A stretch of 64,000 bases of DNA, from positions 186,001 to 250,000 of the forward strand of contig CAJZBQ010000035.1 of assembly GCA_914767885.1 (NCBI GenBank). The letters are read 5' to 3'. The translations under genes and the position numbers were made by a program. Source of the DNA: Blepharisma stoltei (taxonomy: Eukaryota > Ciliophora > Heterotrichea > Heterotrichida > Blepharismidae). Shown here piece by piece: positions 9,693 through 18,865 of the stretch; the stretch's first letter is position 1, and every line of letters starts with the position of its first letter. The notes under the pieces were generated by a model. It had not been told where the DNA came from, searched no databases, and saw only the letters and a list, made by a program, of their open reading frames with translations.

Positions 9693-10757
9693 ATGGATCT
9701 CAAAGACTTCACAGCTCCTTTACTGTCTCAATTAGGTAGCATGACCTCTGTAGCTCCGACTCTCCCTGAGGAAAAGACAGAAATGACAATGCTAGAAGCA
9801 ACAGCTGAGATTGAAGGCATGATTTCTGATTCTTTAGCTAAATCTATAAGTACAGCTGACGAAATCCTTCAATTCAGAGTTTCAAAAGATGAAAATCTTT
9901 TTGTGATTTTGACAGAAAGCCACCTTGTTACTTATGATGGAAGCTTTAAAGGCCGCCACTCCAAAAAAATCACTGAAATTCAGCCAAAATTTTTAGAACT
10001 GTTCAATGAGGATAAGAATGCAATTTTAGGAAGGCCTGGAGAGACCAAAATATTTATTTATGACCTAGCAACGCTAAAGTTCGTAAAATCAGTTGACACT
10101 CACAAATCAAAAATCAATAAAATGTTCATGATGCCTGACCAATTGTCATTACTTACACTAATGGATAGTGAAGTGCTCAGGTGGGATGTGTCAAGTTTTG
10201 ATAGAATTAAAGTAAAAAGCTTTGTCGCAGAATCATATGACCGAGCTTTCATTTCTTCTAATTCTTTACATGTCGGGTTTACTAAGAAAACAGGAAATGA
10301 CTTTTATGTTCATTCAATAGAAAATAAACAGTTATTGTGCTCAGAAAATATGGGTTTAAGGATTGGACAGGTAAGTTTTGCACCGTCTGGGAATTTTGTA
10401 GCGATTTCTTCAGCGAAAGTTATTAAATTGAAGAATTTGAATAATTTACAAGATTTTCGAGCTCCTATAGAGCTGGAGGAAGCTATTATAACTCTAAATA
10501 TTGCAAAAACTGAAGATATCATACTGGCAGGGACGCAAAGAGGAAATGTGGTTCTAATTGACCACAAAAACGGCAGAAATAATATTATTCTTAACGTCCA
10601 TAGAAGTGCATTAATTAAATTTACACTGAATAGTGATGAAACCAAAATGTATTCAGTAGAGAGTGAACAAAAAAGAAAAATCACGACTACTAACTCTCTA
10701 AGAGCAAGAAAAATTCATTTAACATCCTACTCTTTGGGAAAAACCCACTTCTTGTAA
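9693..10757 (+). CDS. WD-repeat-like protein, 354 aa
   Basis: Start chosen at the ATG at 9693 (MDLKDFTAPLLSQLGSMTSV); upstream there is only TTG. The body is a run of weak beta-propeller blades such as ETKIFIYDLATLKFVKSVDTH, LRWDVSSFDRIKV and GNVVLIDHKNGRN. It lacks any membrane segment. It lies 220 bp upstream of and co-oriented with the WD40-channel gene, whose N-terminal propeller is similar in style, so it may be a truncated or soluble relative of that protein; this is inference. No insert or intron. Confidence 0.7.
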   Translation: MDLKDFTAPLLSQLGSMTSVAPTLPEEKTEMTMLEATAEIEGMISDSLAKSISTADEILQFRVSKDENLFVILTESHLVTYDGSFKGRHSKKITEIQPKFLELFNEDKNAILGRPGETKIFIYDLATLKFVKSVDTHKSKINKMFMMPDQLSLLTLMDSEVLRWDVSSFDRIKVKSFVAESYDRAFISSNSLHVGFTKKTGNDFYVHSIENKQLLCSENMGLRIGQVSFAPSGNFVAISSAKVIKLKNLNNLQDFRAPIELEEAIITLNIAKTEDIILAGTQRGNVVLIDHKNGRNNIILNVHRSALIKFTLNSDETKMYSVESEQKRKITTTNSLRARKIHLTSYSLGKTHFL

Positions 10758-10977
10758 ACGAAATTATTTTTATCTACATATTTTGATATATATAATAACA
10801 AAACCTATTGTATTTTCAGGGGTTATAAATTTTTTTTAAATTAATCAATTTTTACTTCTCAATTGGGATTTTTATATTTCAAAAAAAAAATTTAAAAAGA
10901 GTTAAAAGCTATTTGCTAGGTAAAGAGAGGATAAGTTTCCAAAACTAGCTTTAAAGCGGAAAATCCAAAATAATGCA

Positions 10978-13512
10978 ATGATCCTTAACTTTTCTCCTCA
11001 AAACCAATTATTAATAAAATCCAAAGACAGCCTTAAATTATTTGACTTCAAAAAAAATGAAGAGCATTTCATTAACACTTCTGAAGGTATAAATGCCGTC
11101 ATCTGCAAAAATGATAAAATAATCATTTCTCAGCTATCAAGAATCGTCGTATTAGATCCTCAATTTCCACCCCTCCAAATGGAAGATCCTGACAATGATA
11201 TTCCAATGACTTTAATTTCTAATCAAGCCGGCACCATCCTCTTCACAGGAAGCAAGCAAAAAATAAAAATTTGGGAACTTGATACTTTAACAGTCACTGC
11301 CAATTGGAAAGCCCATGAAGACATCGTCTCCTCTTTTGTGCTCGCTAAGCAAGAAACCAAGCTTATATCAGGAAGCTATGATAATATTATAAAAGTATGG
11401 GATATAGAGACAGGGAATTTAGATCTCCAAATTAAAGGGCATCAAGGTGATATTAACTGTCTTCAGATCACGAAAGACGAAAAACTGCTGCTTTCTTCCA
11501 GCTCTGATAAGACAATTAGGGTGTGGAACTGGGAAAGGAATATTTTGGTTAACACTATAAATACAACGGCTCCTCTGGTAGGGATTTATTTGACAGATGA
11601 CGAAAAACATTTGATTTCTTCGACAACAGATGGAAAAATCACGTACTGGAGCATGAAAAGCTATACAAGGGTGTTTTATAACCAAGTCCATGACAAAATG
11701 AAACAGTTTATAGCGTCACCTAATGGGCATTATTTGGCTTATGCTGTCGCTGATAATGACTGCTATATAGTCGAAAACCCTCTTTTCTCCAAAGAAATGG
11801 CTGTATCTGGACCTACAGAAGGCTATTATCAGTTTTTGATCTATCTCAAGCATATAATTCTAAAGACAGATATCCCAGAGCACAGGCCAGAAATGGACGA
11901 CTGGATTATCCTCCCCCACTTTTTGGCTGCTCAGCACTATTATGCCTATTCAAGCCTTTTTATCCACCTTAAAAGGTCGTTAGTTGAAGAATTCAGATAC
12001 GTCGAGTCCACCTTTGGCCAAACTCCCTTATCAATTACTATGGATAAAGAGTATAGGGACTGCAGAAATCTCATTGTGAAATCTATGATAAAAACCTATG
12101 TAGAAAACCCTTACTCTTTATCATGCCTTACTAAAGAGTGCTTAATTGATTTGAATTCTGAAGGATTCAGAGCTTTATTGAAACTCTATGATTTGATTTT
12201 TAGAAGATGCCAAGGGTATAACTTGCCGACTTATGTGCCTGAGAAGGTACCACTGCCGACATTTTATCATAGTGATGAAATAGTCCCTCTTAAAGAAAAC
12301 TTTATTGTTGAGACTCCAGCTCAGCTAGATGCGAATGGGAATCCAATCGGTGGCTATATAGATGATAAAGATATATATTTCATGCATTGTTTAGTTCCTT
12401 TAAATTTAGTGATTGGAAGCCAAGAAAGTCTAGATTTCCTTAGAAGTCTTTTAGATTCTCCAATACAAGATATCTTCAGGGCAGAGCTAGTCCAAAGGAT
12501 TTTAGAAGAGAAATGGAACCAAGTCAGATGGTATATGTATCCTCAAGGGCTTCTTTACTTATTATACTTGATCCTATTCAACGTCTACGTCATTTTCTTC
12601 CAAGATAACTCTGCATTTATTACCGCTCCCTTCGTATTAAGCATTATTCTATCTTCATACGAAGCATACCAAGCCTTTTCTGCTCCATTATCCTATTTAG
12701 AAGATCTCTGGAACTACCTCGATCTCTCCAGAGGAGCTCTTATGATTATTTACACCATCATGGTCTGGTCTAACACTGACCCTCATTCTGATGCCTATAC
12801 AATCGTAATCACCTTGGCCATTTTCGCAAGTTGGATCAGAGGAATCACCTATTTCCGCCTTTACCCTCCTACCCGTTACATGATAAGTCTCATCACTGAG
12901 GTCCTCCAAGACATGTTTTCCTTCATGATTTTACTATTCTACTCCACCCTTGCTTTTTCCTTTATTTTCCTCATAACTGAGCGTGACGACCAGACAAGTT
13001 TCCTTACCTACATCGCCAATTCTTATCTATTTAACCTTGGGGAGTCCAATTCTGACGGTCTTAACACGATACAAGCCGTCACTTTCTTAATTACGACCCT
13101 TATCAACGTTATTGTAATGATGAATTTACTAGTCTCCATCCTTGGTGACACCTTTGACAAAGTCCAAGAAAACCTAGAAGTCGCTGATTTTACAGCTTTG
13201 GCTGAAATGATTTTGGAAATCGAGACTTTACTGTTTTGGAAAAGAGGGATAAAACAGCTTGCGTACTTCCAGCTATGTGCAGAAGACGCTATTAAAGGTG
13301 GAGAAGACTGGGCAGGAAAGGTCAGAGAACTGAAATTGCTAGTTAAATTAATGCAAGACGGGCAAACTAAAGCTATTCAGTCATCAGTTGAAGACCATAA
13401 AAGCTTGAAGCAGCAAGCTGGCAAGGCTCAAAAAGCTATTACGGAAAGGACCAAAGATTTGGTAGAGTCCTTGCAGTCTTTAAAGAAAGTCCAGGCAGAA
13501 TTCTTTACTTAA
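10978..13512 (+). CDS. WD40 propeller fused to a six-transmembrane ion channel
   Basis: 844 residues, no interruptions. The N-terminal ~280 residues are WD40 blades (for example IKIWELD, GSYDNIIKVWDIETG and SSSDKTIRVWNWE). A linker follows, with a region like the pre-S1 part of TRP-type channels. From about residue 520 come six hydrophobic segments, a pore loop around YLFNLGESNSDGL, and an S6 ending in MMNLLVSILGDTF, the NLL..i.gdt signature of TRP/polycystin-type ion-transport domains. A ~125-residue cytosolic helical tail closes it. Likely a membrane cation channel with a built-in protein-interaction propeller. Ion selectivity cannot be told. Fusions of this kind are, to my knowledge, known in ciliates. 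Confidence 0.88.
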   Translation: MILNFSPQNQLLIKSKDSLKLFDFKKNEEHFINTSEGINAVICKNDKIIISQLSRIVVLDPQFPPLQMEDPDNDIPMTLISNQAGTILFTGSKQKIKIWELDTLTVTANWKAHEDIVSSFVLAKQETKLISGSYDNIIKVWDIETGNLDLQIKGHQGDINCLQITKDEKLLLSSSSDKTIRVWNWERNILVNTINTTAPLVGIYLTDDEKHLISSTTDGKITYWSMKSYTRVFYNQVHDKMKQFIASPNGHYLAYAVADNDCYIVENPLFSKEMAVSGPTEGYYQFLIYLKHIILKTDIPEHRPEMDDWIILPHFLAAQHYYAYSSLFIHLKRSLVEEFRYVESTFGQTPLSITMDKEYRDCRNLIVKSMIKTYVENPYSLSCLTKECLIDLNSEGFRALLKLYDLIFRRCQGYNLPTYVPEKVPLPTFYHSDEIVPLKENFIVETPAQLDANGNPIGGYIDDKDIYFMHCLVPLNLVIGSQESLDFLRSLLDSPIQDIFRAELVQRILEEKWNQVRWYMYPQGLLYLLYLILFNVYVIFFQDNSAFITAPFVLSIILSSYEAYQAFSAPLSYLEDLWNYLDLSRGALMIIYTIMVWSNTDPHSDAYTIVITLAIFASWIRGITYFRLYPPTRYMISLITEVLQDMFSFMILLFYSTLAFSFIFLITERDDQTSFLTYIANSYLFNLGESNSDGLNTIQAVTFLITTLINVIVMMNLLVSILGDTFDKVQENLEVADFTALAEMILEIETLLFWKRGIKQLAYFQLCAEDAIKGGEDWAGKVRELKLLVKLMQDGQTKAIQSSVEDHKSLKQQAGKAQKAITERTKDLVESLQSLKKVQAEFFT

Positions 13513-13543
13513 GTTAAATAGCTTTAAATATGACGTATATAAA

Positions 13544-14173
13544 ATGAATAGTCCATGCTTGCATGAAAACTGTGGGAAATCAGCAGTTAAAGGACTAGCG
13601 TCAGGGCTGGGATATGGCGCAAAAGTAAGGTTTACACATTCAATTGTAATTTCTGCGTTATTTGGGAAAGGGAATTTAAAGAAGAGGGTTCTGCAAATTA
13701 TTAAAAATACAACAGAGCATTCGAAGAACTTGGGGGTTTATGTGTTTATATATAAAAGCTTATTATGCTTTATTACGAAGATCAGAGGAAAAGCTGCGCC
13801 AGGAAATTCAGCGATGTCAGGTCTTATTTCGTCGTATTTTATATTTTCAAAAGAAACCCCAGTGAATAGTCAGATTACTCTATATTTGTTTTCAAGAATT
13901 TTGACTGGTAGCACAAAACTCCTTTATGCGAGAAAAATTATCCCGGCAATGCCCTGGCTTGAAAAGTGGAGTTTTGCTTTGCTGACGATTTTTTGCTGGG
14001 CAAGTGTAATGTATTTGTTTGAAAAAGACAAAACTTGTCTGCAATCCTCATTAGCAAGCTCAATGGATTTTCTTTATGTGGATTCCGAAAAATGGAAAGG
14101 TGTTGTTGATTTTATTCCATTTGGGGAGAGTTTACAGACGTATTTTGGTAAATTAGGCCTAATTAAGTTTTAA
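13544..14173 (+). CDS. PXMP4: Peroxisomal membrane protein 4 (PMP24) homologue
   Basis: 209 aa, close to the ~212 aa of animal PXMP4, and colinear with it from end to end: GLASGLGYGAKVRFTHS matches the conserved GxxYGAKIRxPHA segment, then FGKGNLKKRVLQI, VFIYKSLL, NSQITLYLFSRIL, LTIFCWASVMYLFE and LQSSLASSMDFLYVDSEKW. It belongs to the Tim17/Tim22/PXMP4 superfamily and sits in the peroxisome membrane with several hydrophobic segments; its transport role is not settled in any organism. Starts 31 bp after the channel gene and ends 13 bp before the next gene, showing the compact gene spacing here. Confidence 0.92.
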   Translation: MNSPCLHENCGKSAVKGLASGLGYGAKVRFTHSIVISALFGKGNLKKRVLQIIKNTTEHSKNLGVYVFIYKSLLCFITKIRGKAAPGNSAMSGLISSYFIFSKETPVNSQITLYLFSRILTGSTKLLYARKIIPAMPWLEKWSFALLTIFCWASVMYLFEKDKTCLQSSLASSMDFLYVDSEKWKGVVDFIPFGESLQTYFGKLGLIKF

Positions 14174-14186
14174 AATTAGTATAAAA

Positions 14187-14726
14187 ATGAAAAGCAAACC
14201 CGTGATAATTGAAAATTTATCAGGATGGAGAGACTGGCAAAGCAACATGAGCCGGCACAAAAAGCATGTAAAACAAATCCTCAGCTCATCCTCCAGAATC
14301 GACAACACAAAGCCTAAAGGATTCCCAAAGCACTCCCAAATGGCCTCACTCCGAGAATTTTATACAAATGGTAATCGTTACACAGAAAGAAAAAATGAAA
14401 TTCAAAAATCCAATGAAAAATTCTTAGAAAGGCTTCTTGATGTAACCTCAGCTGTACAGAGTAGTCAATTACTAGAAGAAAAAAACATCAACAAATATAA
14501 AGAAAGATGTAAAAAAGAAGTCGAGAAACAAAGGGAAAAAGACAACATGCAAATTTATAAGAGGATTATTCATACATCAAGCTCTCTTAATTTTTCGCAG
14601 TTTGAGAAGGATTTTAATAAAAGCAAGGAATATTCGAAACTAAGGACGAGAAAGAATTTTCGGAAACTTCCAAAATTGAGAAGGAGCTGTGGGAGTAATT
14701 CGAGCAAAGAGCTGGTAAGTAATTAA
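14187..14726 (+). CDS. Small basic protein, possibly CFAP97-like
   Basis: 179 residues, very basic (many Lys/Arg, Ser-rich end). The segment GNRYTERKNEIQKSNEKFLE followed by RLLDVTSAV resembles the R..eI...N..ll.rL... core of the CFAP97/Hemingway family linked to cilia, but the match is short. The C-terminus RKNFRKLPKLRRSCGSN looks disordered. Uninterrupted. Treat the family assignment as a suggestion; the ORF is likely real from its position 13 bp after PXMP4 and its composition. Confidence 0.55.
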   Translation: MKSKPVIIENLSGWRDWQSNMSRHKKHVKQILSSSSRIDNTKPKGFPKHSQMASLREFYTNGNRYTERKNEIQKSNEKFLERLLDVTSAVQSSQLLEEKNINKYKERCKKEVEKQREKDNMQIYKRIIHTSSSLNFSQFEKDFNKSKEYSKLRTRKNFRKLPKLRRSCGSNSSKELVSN

Positions 14727-14880
14727 TGTTGAGCGTTTTTATTAGCAAATAATATGGGTAGTTTACAAATAATGCTGAATAATGATATAAATTATTTTGG
14801 CTTATACCAGAATATAGCTAAAATAGGTCTAGTTTTAAATTTATGGCTAATTTTGGATTTTATAGTACTAAAAGAATAGA

Positions 14881-15858
14881 CTAAATTACCAAATTTTGTG
14901 AAAATCCAATGACCAAGGGTCTTTTTACAAGCTCAGGGATTGGGTTATTTTTCATCAGTATTTTGAAATGAGGCAGTGCCTGAATAAGAATCAATCTCAG
15001 CTGTCTATCACTTTCAATCTTATTCAAAGACAAATTCAGCCTGCTAAACACTTTATTTTTCATCAAAAAGCACTGTCCTGACTCCTCCTCTTCGATCAGT
15101 TCATCAGCAGGTGGCTCAATTTCCCCATGTCCTTTATTTTTCATTGCTTTTTCTTTTATTATCTCTTTTTCCCTCCTTCTAAACTCCTCTACCCTTTCAC
15201 TTGGAAATGGGATTTTCCCAAACGCCCCCACAAGTGGCATCAGCTGTTCATCAGTCAATTCATTTTTTGCCAAATTTAAATGCATAAGGCTTCTATTTAC
15301 CTCTAACATTTCCGCTATCGGTGTCAGTGAATATATTCTATTCCCATATAAATCCAAAGTTTTCAGTTTTTTATTTTCTTTTAAGGCTTCACAAATATAG
15401 CTTAAAGCGTTATCCCCTAAATTGCAAGCTTTTAAGGACAAAACCTGCAGCTTGCTATCTCCTCTTAATAGTTCTGAATATTTATAGTCCTGAAGCCCTG
15501 GATTTCAGTCTATTTGTAGCCAGTTTATATGATCCAGACTAATTATTTCTATAATCATAGCAATCAGGTCTTCATTTAAATCACAGTTATTGAACCTTAT
15601 TTGTTTTACATTGGCAGTTGTCAATACAAACATCAGAACTTTAAAAGAAAAATTGTCAAACCTATAAGACATCGCTGAAAAATTTTCGCTTTCTGTGGGA
15701 ATTTGGTCTTTAAAACAAGGGTGTATTTTAGCGTTTAGGACTTGCAATAAATTTGATATGTCGCTCCAGAGCTTTCCTGAAGGCTTAAACCCAGCTTCTT
15801 TTATTTCATGTAACCCCCGGCTATCATGACAGTATAAACTCCATAGTGATGATTCCAT
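14881..15858 (-). CDS. Leucine-rich-repeat protein, 325 aa
   Basis: Starts at 15858 (MESSLWSLYCHDSRGLHEIK), stop TAG at 14881. A single in-frame TGA near 15505 reads as Trp (LQID-W-NPGLQDY) and joins two otherwise separate ORFs. RNI/ribonuclease-inhibitor type repeats are visible: LSLKACNLGDNALSYICEAL, LKTLDLYGNRIYSL, LMHLNLAKNELTDEQL and FSRLNLSLNKIESD. The C-terminal half has an acidic/basic spacer (PPADELIEEEESG). Probably a protein-interaction scaffold; partner unknown. Similar short LRR proteins are common in ciliates, often in cilia. Confidence 0.8.
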
Positions 15859-15869
15859 TTTTTATTTAG

Positions 15870-17841
15870 TTAGAAGAAACCGCAGCATGGCTTATGCTCT
15901 TTATTTCTATGTTCGTGCATGAAATCTTTAAGTGGCTCAGGGGCAAATTGAGGAGAGCCTTTATGAATTTTTTCGTCGACGAGGAAGACTTGAATTATGG
16001 TGTCACAGGACATCTCGTAAACCCCTACAAAAAGCCCGGAAACTGAGTAGCTTACTATGATAAAGACGAGGGTAGCAGGGATTGGGGACTGGATGTGATC
16101 AGAATAAATAGAACAGTGGGTAATGATGAGAAAGCCAAAATAGCTTGATAAGGTTGTAATGAAGAATTTTCCTATAAAAGTAAAAATGTCGCCAATGCTG
16201 CCTAATGCAGCAAATCTTGCAGCGTTTTCTAATGTGATTTCAAACGCGTTTTTGGCGGCTTTACAGAAATTATCGCCAGATAAAGCAACTTGGATGTAGG
16301 CGTGCTTGTCAATGTATTTGATAAACCTTTCAAAACAAGCCACATAGCATCCTACGCAGCCACATAAAAATTTGACACAGCAGTTTTTGTCGAGTCCTTC
16401 TTTGTGGACTTTTTCTTTGAGGAAAATAAAATATTCTTAAATTGGCTGAATTTTTATATTTATTAATTTATTTTAAAGTAAATATACCTAATTGTAATGA
16501 AAAAAAAACTATTAGCCATTATCCTATTTTATATAGGTAACTTATGTAGATATGCTTTTATTCATTGTAATTAGGCATAATTTCTAGGAGAATAAGATAC
16601 CATTTGATAAATTTAATAATTGCTAATAGTAAACTTCCAAAAGCAAGGGAACCCAAATGGTATCGGAATGCATTATAAGCTGATCGTGATAATATATGAT
16701 GAGTCAATGATAGACGGGAGTCTGAGAAATACCAAAAGCACACTGCACTTGCAATAACAAATTGAGATAAGGCTATTTTGAATGAGTTTATTCATAGTAC
16801 ACCGATAAATTCAAATAGAAAGGAATTCCTGGTAGAGTCGTTCCAGGACATGTGAGAGAATTTTTCATAGCTGTCTTTATCTTCTAATTTCCCACTAGAA
16901 TAAATATAGACCAAAGCAAGCACCCAGTAAATATAAAATGCAAAGCCAGCCAAAAATACAATGATGGGGACTATAATTATCCACCAAACGTCTTTCATAA
17001 AAATAGCTCCTGATTTCATCACTGCGATTGCTAAATTGATTCTTCTTATCATGAATAAAAGTAAAAATATAAAAACTCCAATCATAATATACCCAAAAAT
17101 CGCACAAATTCTTAAAGCTTTTCTGGTTTTTTCATGATTGTCCCCAGAGTATGTATTATCTGCTTCATAATCCATATAAGCTGCAAAAAGAATAAGCAAT
17201 CCAATACACGCCAGTATAACAAGCCAAATCATAAGCCCTATACAATATCTCAATAATACCAAATACAACACTGAAAATCCAATCGCAAGGGCTAAAACAA
17301 TCAAAATCGCAGTCCAGCACCTATAAATATCTGAAGCCCAGCCTCTCAGAGAATCTTCATATACCGCATCTATCACTTTATTAAAATCTTCATCTAGGTC
17401 ATCTGCAGCACTTTTATCAGGCATACAATACCGTTTAAGGTATTCATCACTTACATAAGGGTCAACTTTACTTGTTGAATTATCTGAATTTCTTATTTCA
17501 AAAGAACAGCTAGTAACCCAGGTATTTGGGTGACATTTTACATCACTGGAATCTGTAGGGCAACTTTTTACGCAAACTTTATAGTCAGTGTCGTCTGTGG
17601 GGGTTGGGTAATATATGTATTTATAGCTTGATGTAACTGTATCTGGGCGGCCACAGAGGTTTCCTGAGGAGTCGTGAGGATAAAGAATGAGATCGGGGTT
17701 GCCTTGGGCAAAGCCTGCAATACCAACTGAAAAGAAGCAAATCAAGAAGGCGGTAAATACAAGGCAGATTAAAACGTCTGTGCAGCGACGATTTTTTAGT
17801 GGCCCATACTTGAGTTCTTCAGATATAGGAGAATAGGCCAT
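15870..17841 (-). CDS. Choline transporter-like protein (CTL/SLC44 family)
   Basis: 614 aa after removal of one IES. The N-terminus (MAYSPISEELKYGPLKNRRC) precedes the first membrane helix, then a Cys-rich extracellular loop (CGRPDT..., CVKSCPTDS, CHPNTW), a run of helices in mid-protein, and the family-typical C-terminal block FRYHLGSLAFGSLLLAIIKF followed by CFERFIKYIDKHAYIQVALS. One TGA (near 16790) is Trp (FIGVL-W-INSFK). The frame changes between 16558 and 16440, where a 127-bp TA-bounded insert interrupts the linker before the KEGLDKNCCVKFLCGCVGC stretch. SLC44 proteins move choline or related solutes across plasma and organelle membranes. Confidence 0.88.
16434..16560. other. IES, 127 bp, in choline-transporter-like gene
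   Basis: TA at 16432-16433 and 16559-16560; removal joins MPNYNE to YFIFLKEKVHKEG in frame. An inverted repeat CCTAATTACAATGAA / TTCATTACAATTAGG lies at one end and in the interior, not at both edges, so an earlier element or a shifted boundary is possible. At least one other TA pair also restores the frame. Confidence 0.7.
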
Positions 17842-18070
17842 TTTTCAATTTTTACTACAAATAAAATTCAATATGAAAATACTTTTTAATAATAATATCC
17901 TTAACAATATTTTACAATTGTCCTTAATTTTACTATAAAAATAAATAAAATTCACTAATTTTAAAAAAAATGATTAGCACATTTACATATAAGTTATCCT
18001 AAATCTTTGTCTTTATATAGAATATATCTAAATATCTACCAGCTCCTAAATTCTATTTCTCCTGAGATTA

Positions 18071-18308
18071 TTAATCAAAAGACCCATCTGCAAAGCTCGT
18101 ATTATAATTCACTTCTGTGGGCTGGCCTTCAGTGTTAAAAACAACAGGATCTGAAAATGTTGGAGGTGATTTCTGGTCTGAAGTAATAGACCCTGCAAAT
18201 GTAAACGCAGTCGCGTCTATTTTTTTGGGCTCTTCTAGCTTCTTATAAGACTCTGGCTCAGGCTAAAATATTTATTACTTCTTCTGCGTTCTTACAGCAG
18301 CATCCCAT
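18071..18308 (-). CDS. Small acylation-type protein (MGCCC start), 73 aa
   Basis: Missed if only long ORFs are considered, because a 16-nt intron (18263-18278) splits it. Exon 1 encodes MGCCCKNAEE; exon 2 encodes PEPESYKKLEEPKKIDATAF on to ADGSFD and TAA. Splicing out GTAATAAATATTTTAG keeps the frame. Gly2 followed by cysteines is the classic myristoylation/palmitoylation start, so it is likely tethered to a membrane. The rest is short and Ser/Pro/Asp-rich. Family not recognised. It lies 95 bp downstream of the glutaredoxin gene on the same strand. Confidence 0.7.
18263..18278 (-). other. 16-nt intron
   Basis: On the minus strand GTAATAAATATTTTAG; GT...AG ends. Removal joins AEE to PEPESY in frame. 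Confidence 0.75.
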
Positions 18309-18403
18309 TTATTCACTTTATTTATAACTAGCATATATTTTCTTGTGATTTAATTAAAGAATAAACAATTCTTGCACAAATCTTCTGAAAATTCTCAATT
18401 TTG

Positions 18404-18860
18404 CTACTGAGTTTGCTTATTGTTTTCATCTTTAAGCATTTTCTGGATTGTTCCTTTATTTATTTGATTTTGAAGTTCTTCATAGCCTCCTATGAATTTT
18501 CCAGCAATAAAAACATACGGAAAAGACTCTTGCTTGGTTTCTAGCTTTATATTTTATAATAAAAATAAGATACTAAAAATCAGAAAGCTAAGCCTCTAAT
18601 CTGTATATCAATAGAATTGACTATTTAAATATAAAATAAATTAATTATTTTCAGTATAATTTTTCTTTTAGATAATAAGTTCTTTTATTTACTTCAATTA
18701 CTTTTGGCAGGGCATCAATAGAATACAAAAGTGTTTTAGCTCTCAAAGAATCTGTGCATCCTGGCTTGCTAAAAACGACTACATTGCTATCTTTAACTTC
18801 ATTTTCAATAGAGAAATCGTCTCTAGTCGGCTCTTGGCTTGAACAACAATAAGCACCCAT
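18404..18860 (-). CDS. Glutaredoxin, monothiol-type active site
   Basis: 115 aa after removing a 109-bp IES. The start MGAYCCSSQEPTRDDFSIEN again offers a myristoylation/palmitoylation signal. VVVFSKPGCTDSLRAKTLL is the beta-strand plus active-site helix: the usual CPYC or CGFS is CTDS here, so only the first Cys remains. After the insert comes ESFPYVFIAGKFIGGYEELQ, containing the cis-Pro (FP) and the GG glutathione-binding turn. Expected role: glutathione-dependent thiol exchange or iron-sulfur handling at a membrane. Joining KEKL to KLETKQESFP is the only TA-to-TA solution I found that keeps the frame. Confidence 0.85.
18550..18658. other. IES, 109 bp, in glutaredoxin gene
   Basis: TA at 18548-18549 and 18657-18658. 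AT-rich, with stops in frame. Removal restores the glutaredoxin fold between the active-site helix and the cis-Pro strand. Confidence 0.8.
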
Positions 18861-18865
18861 TTATG

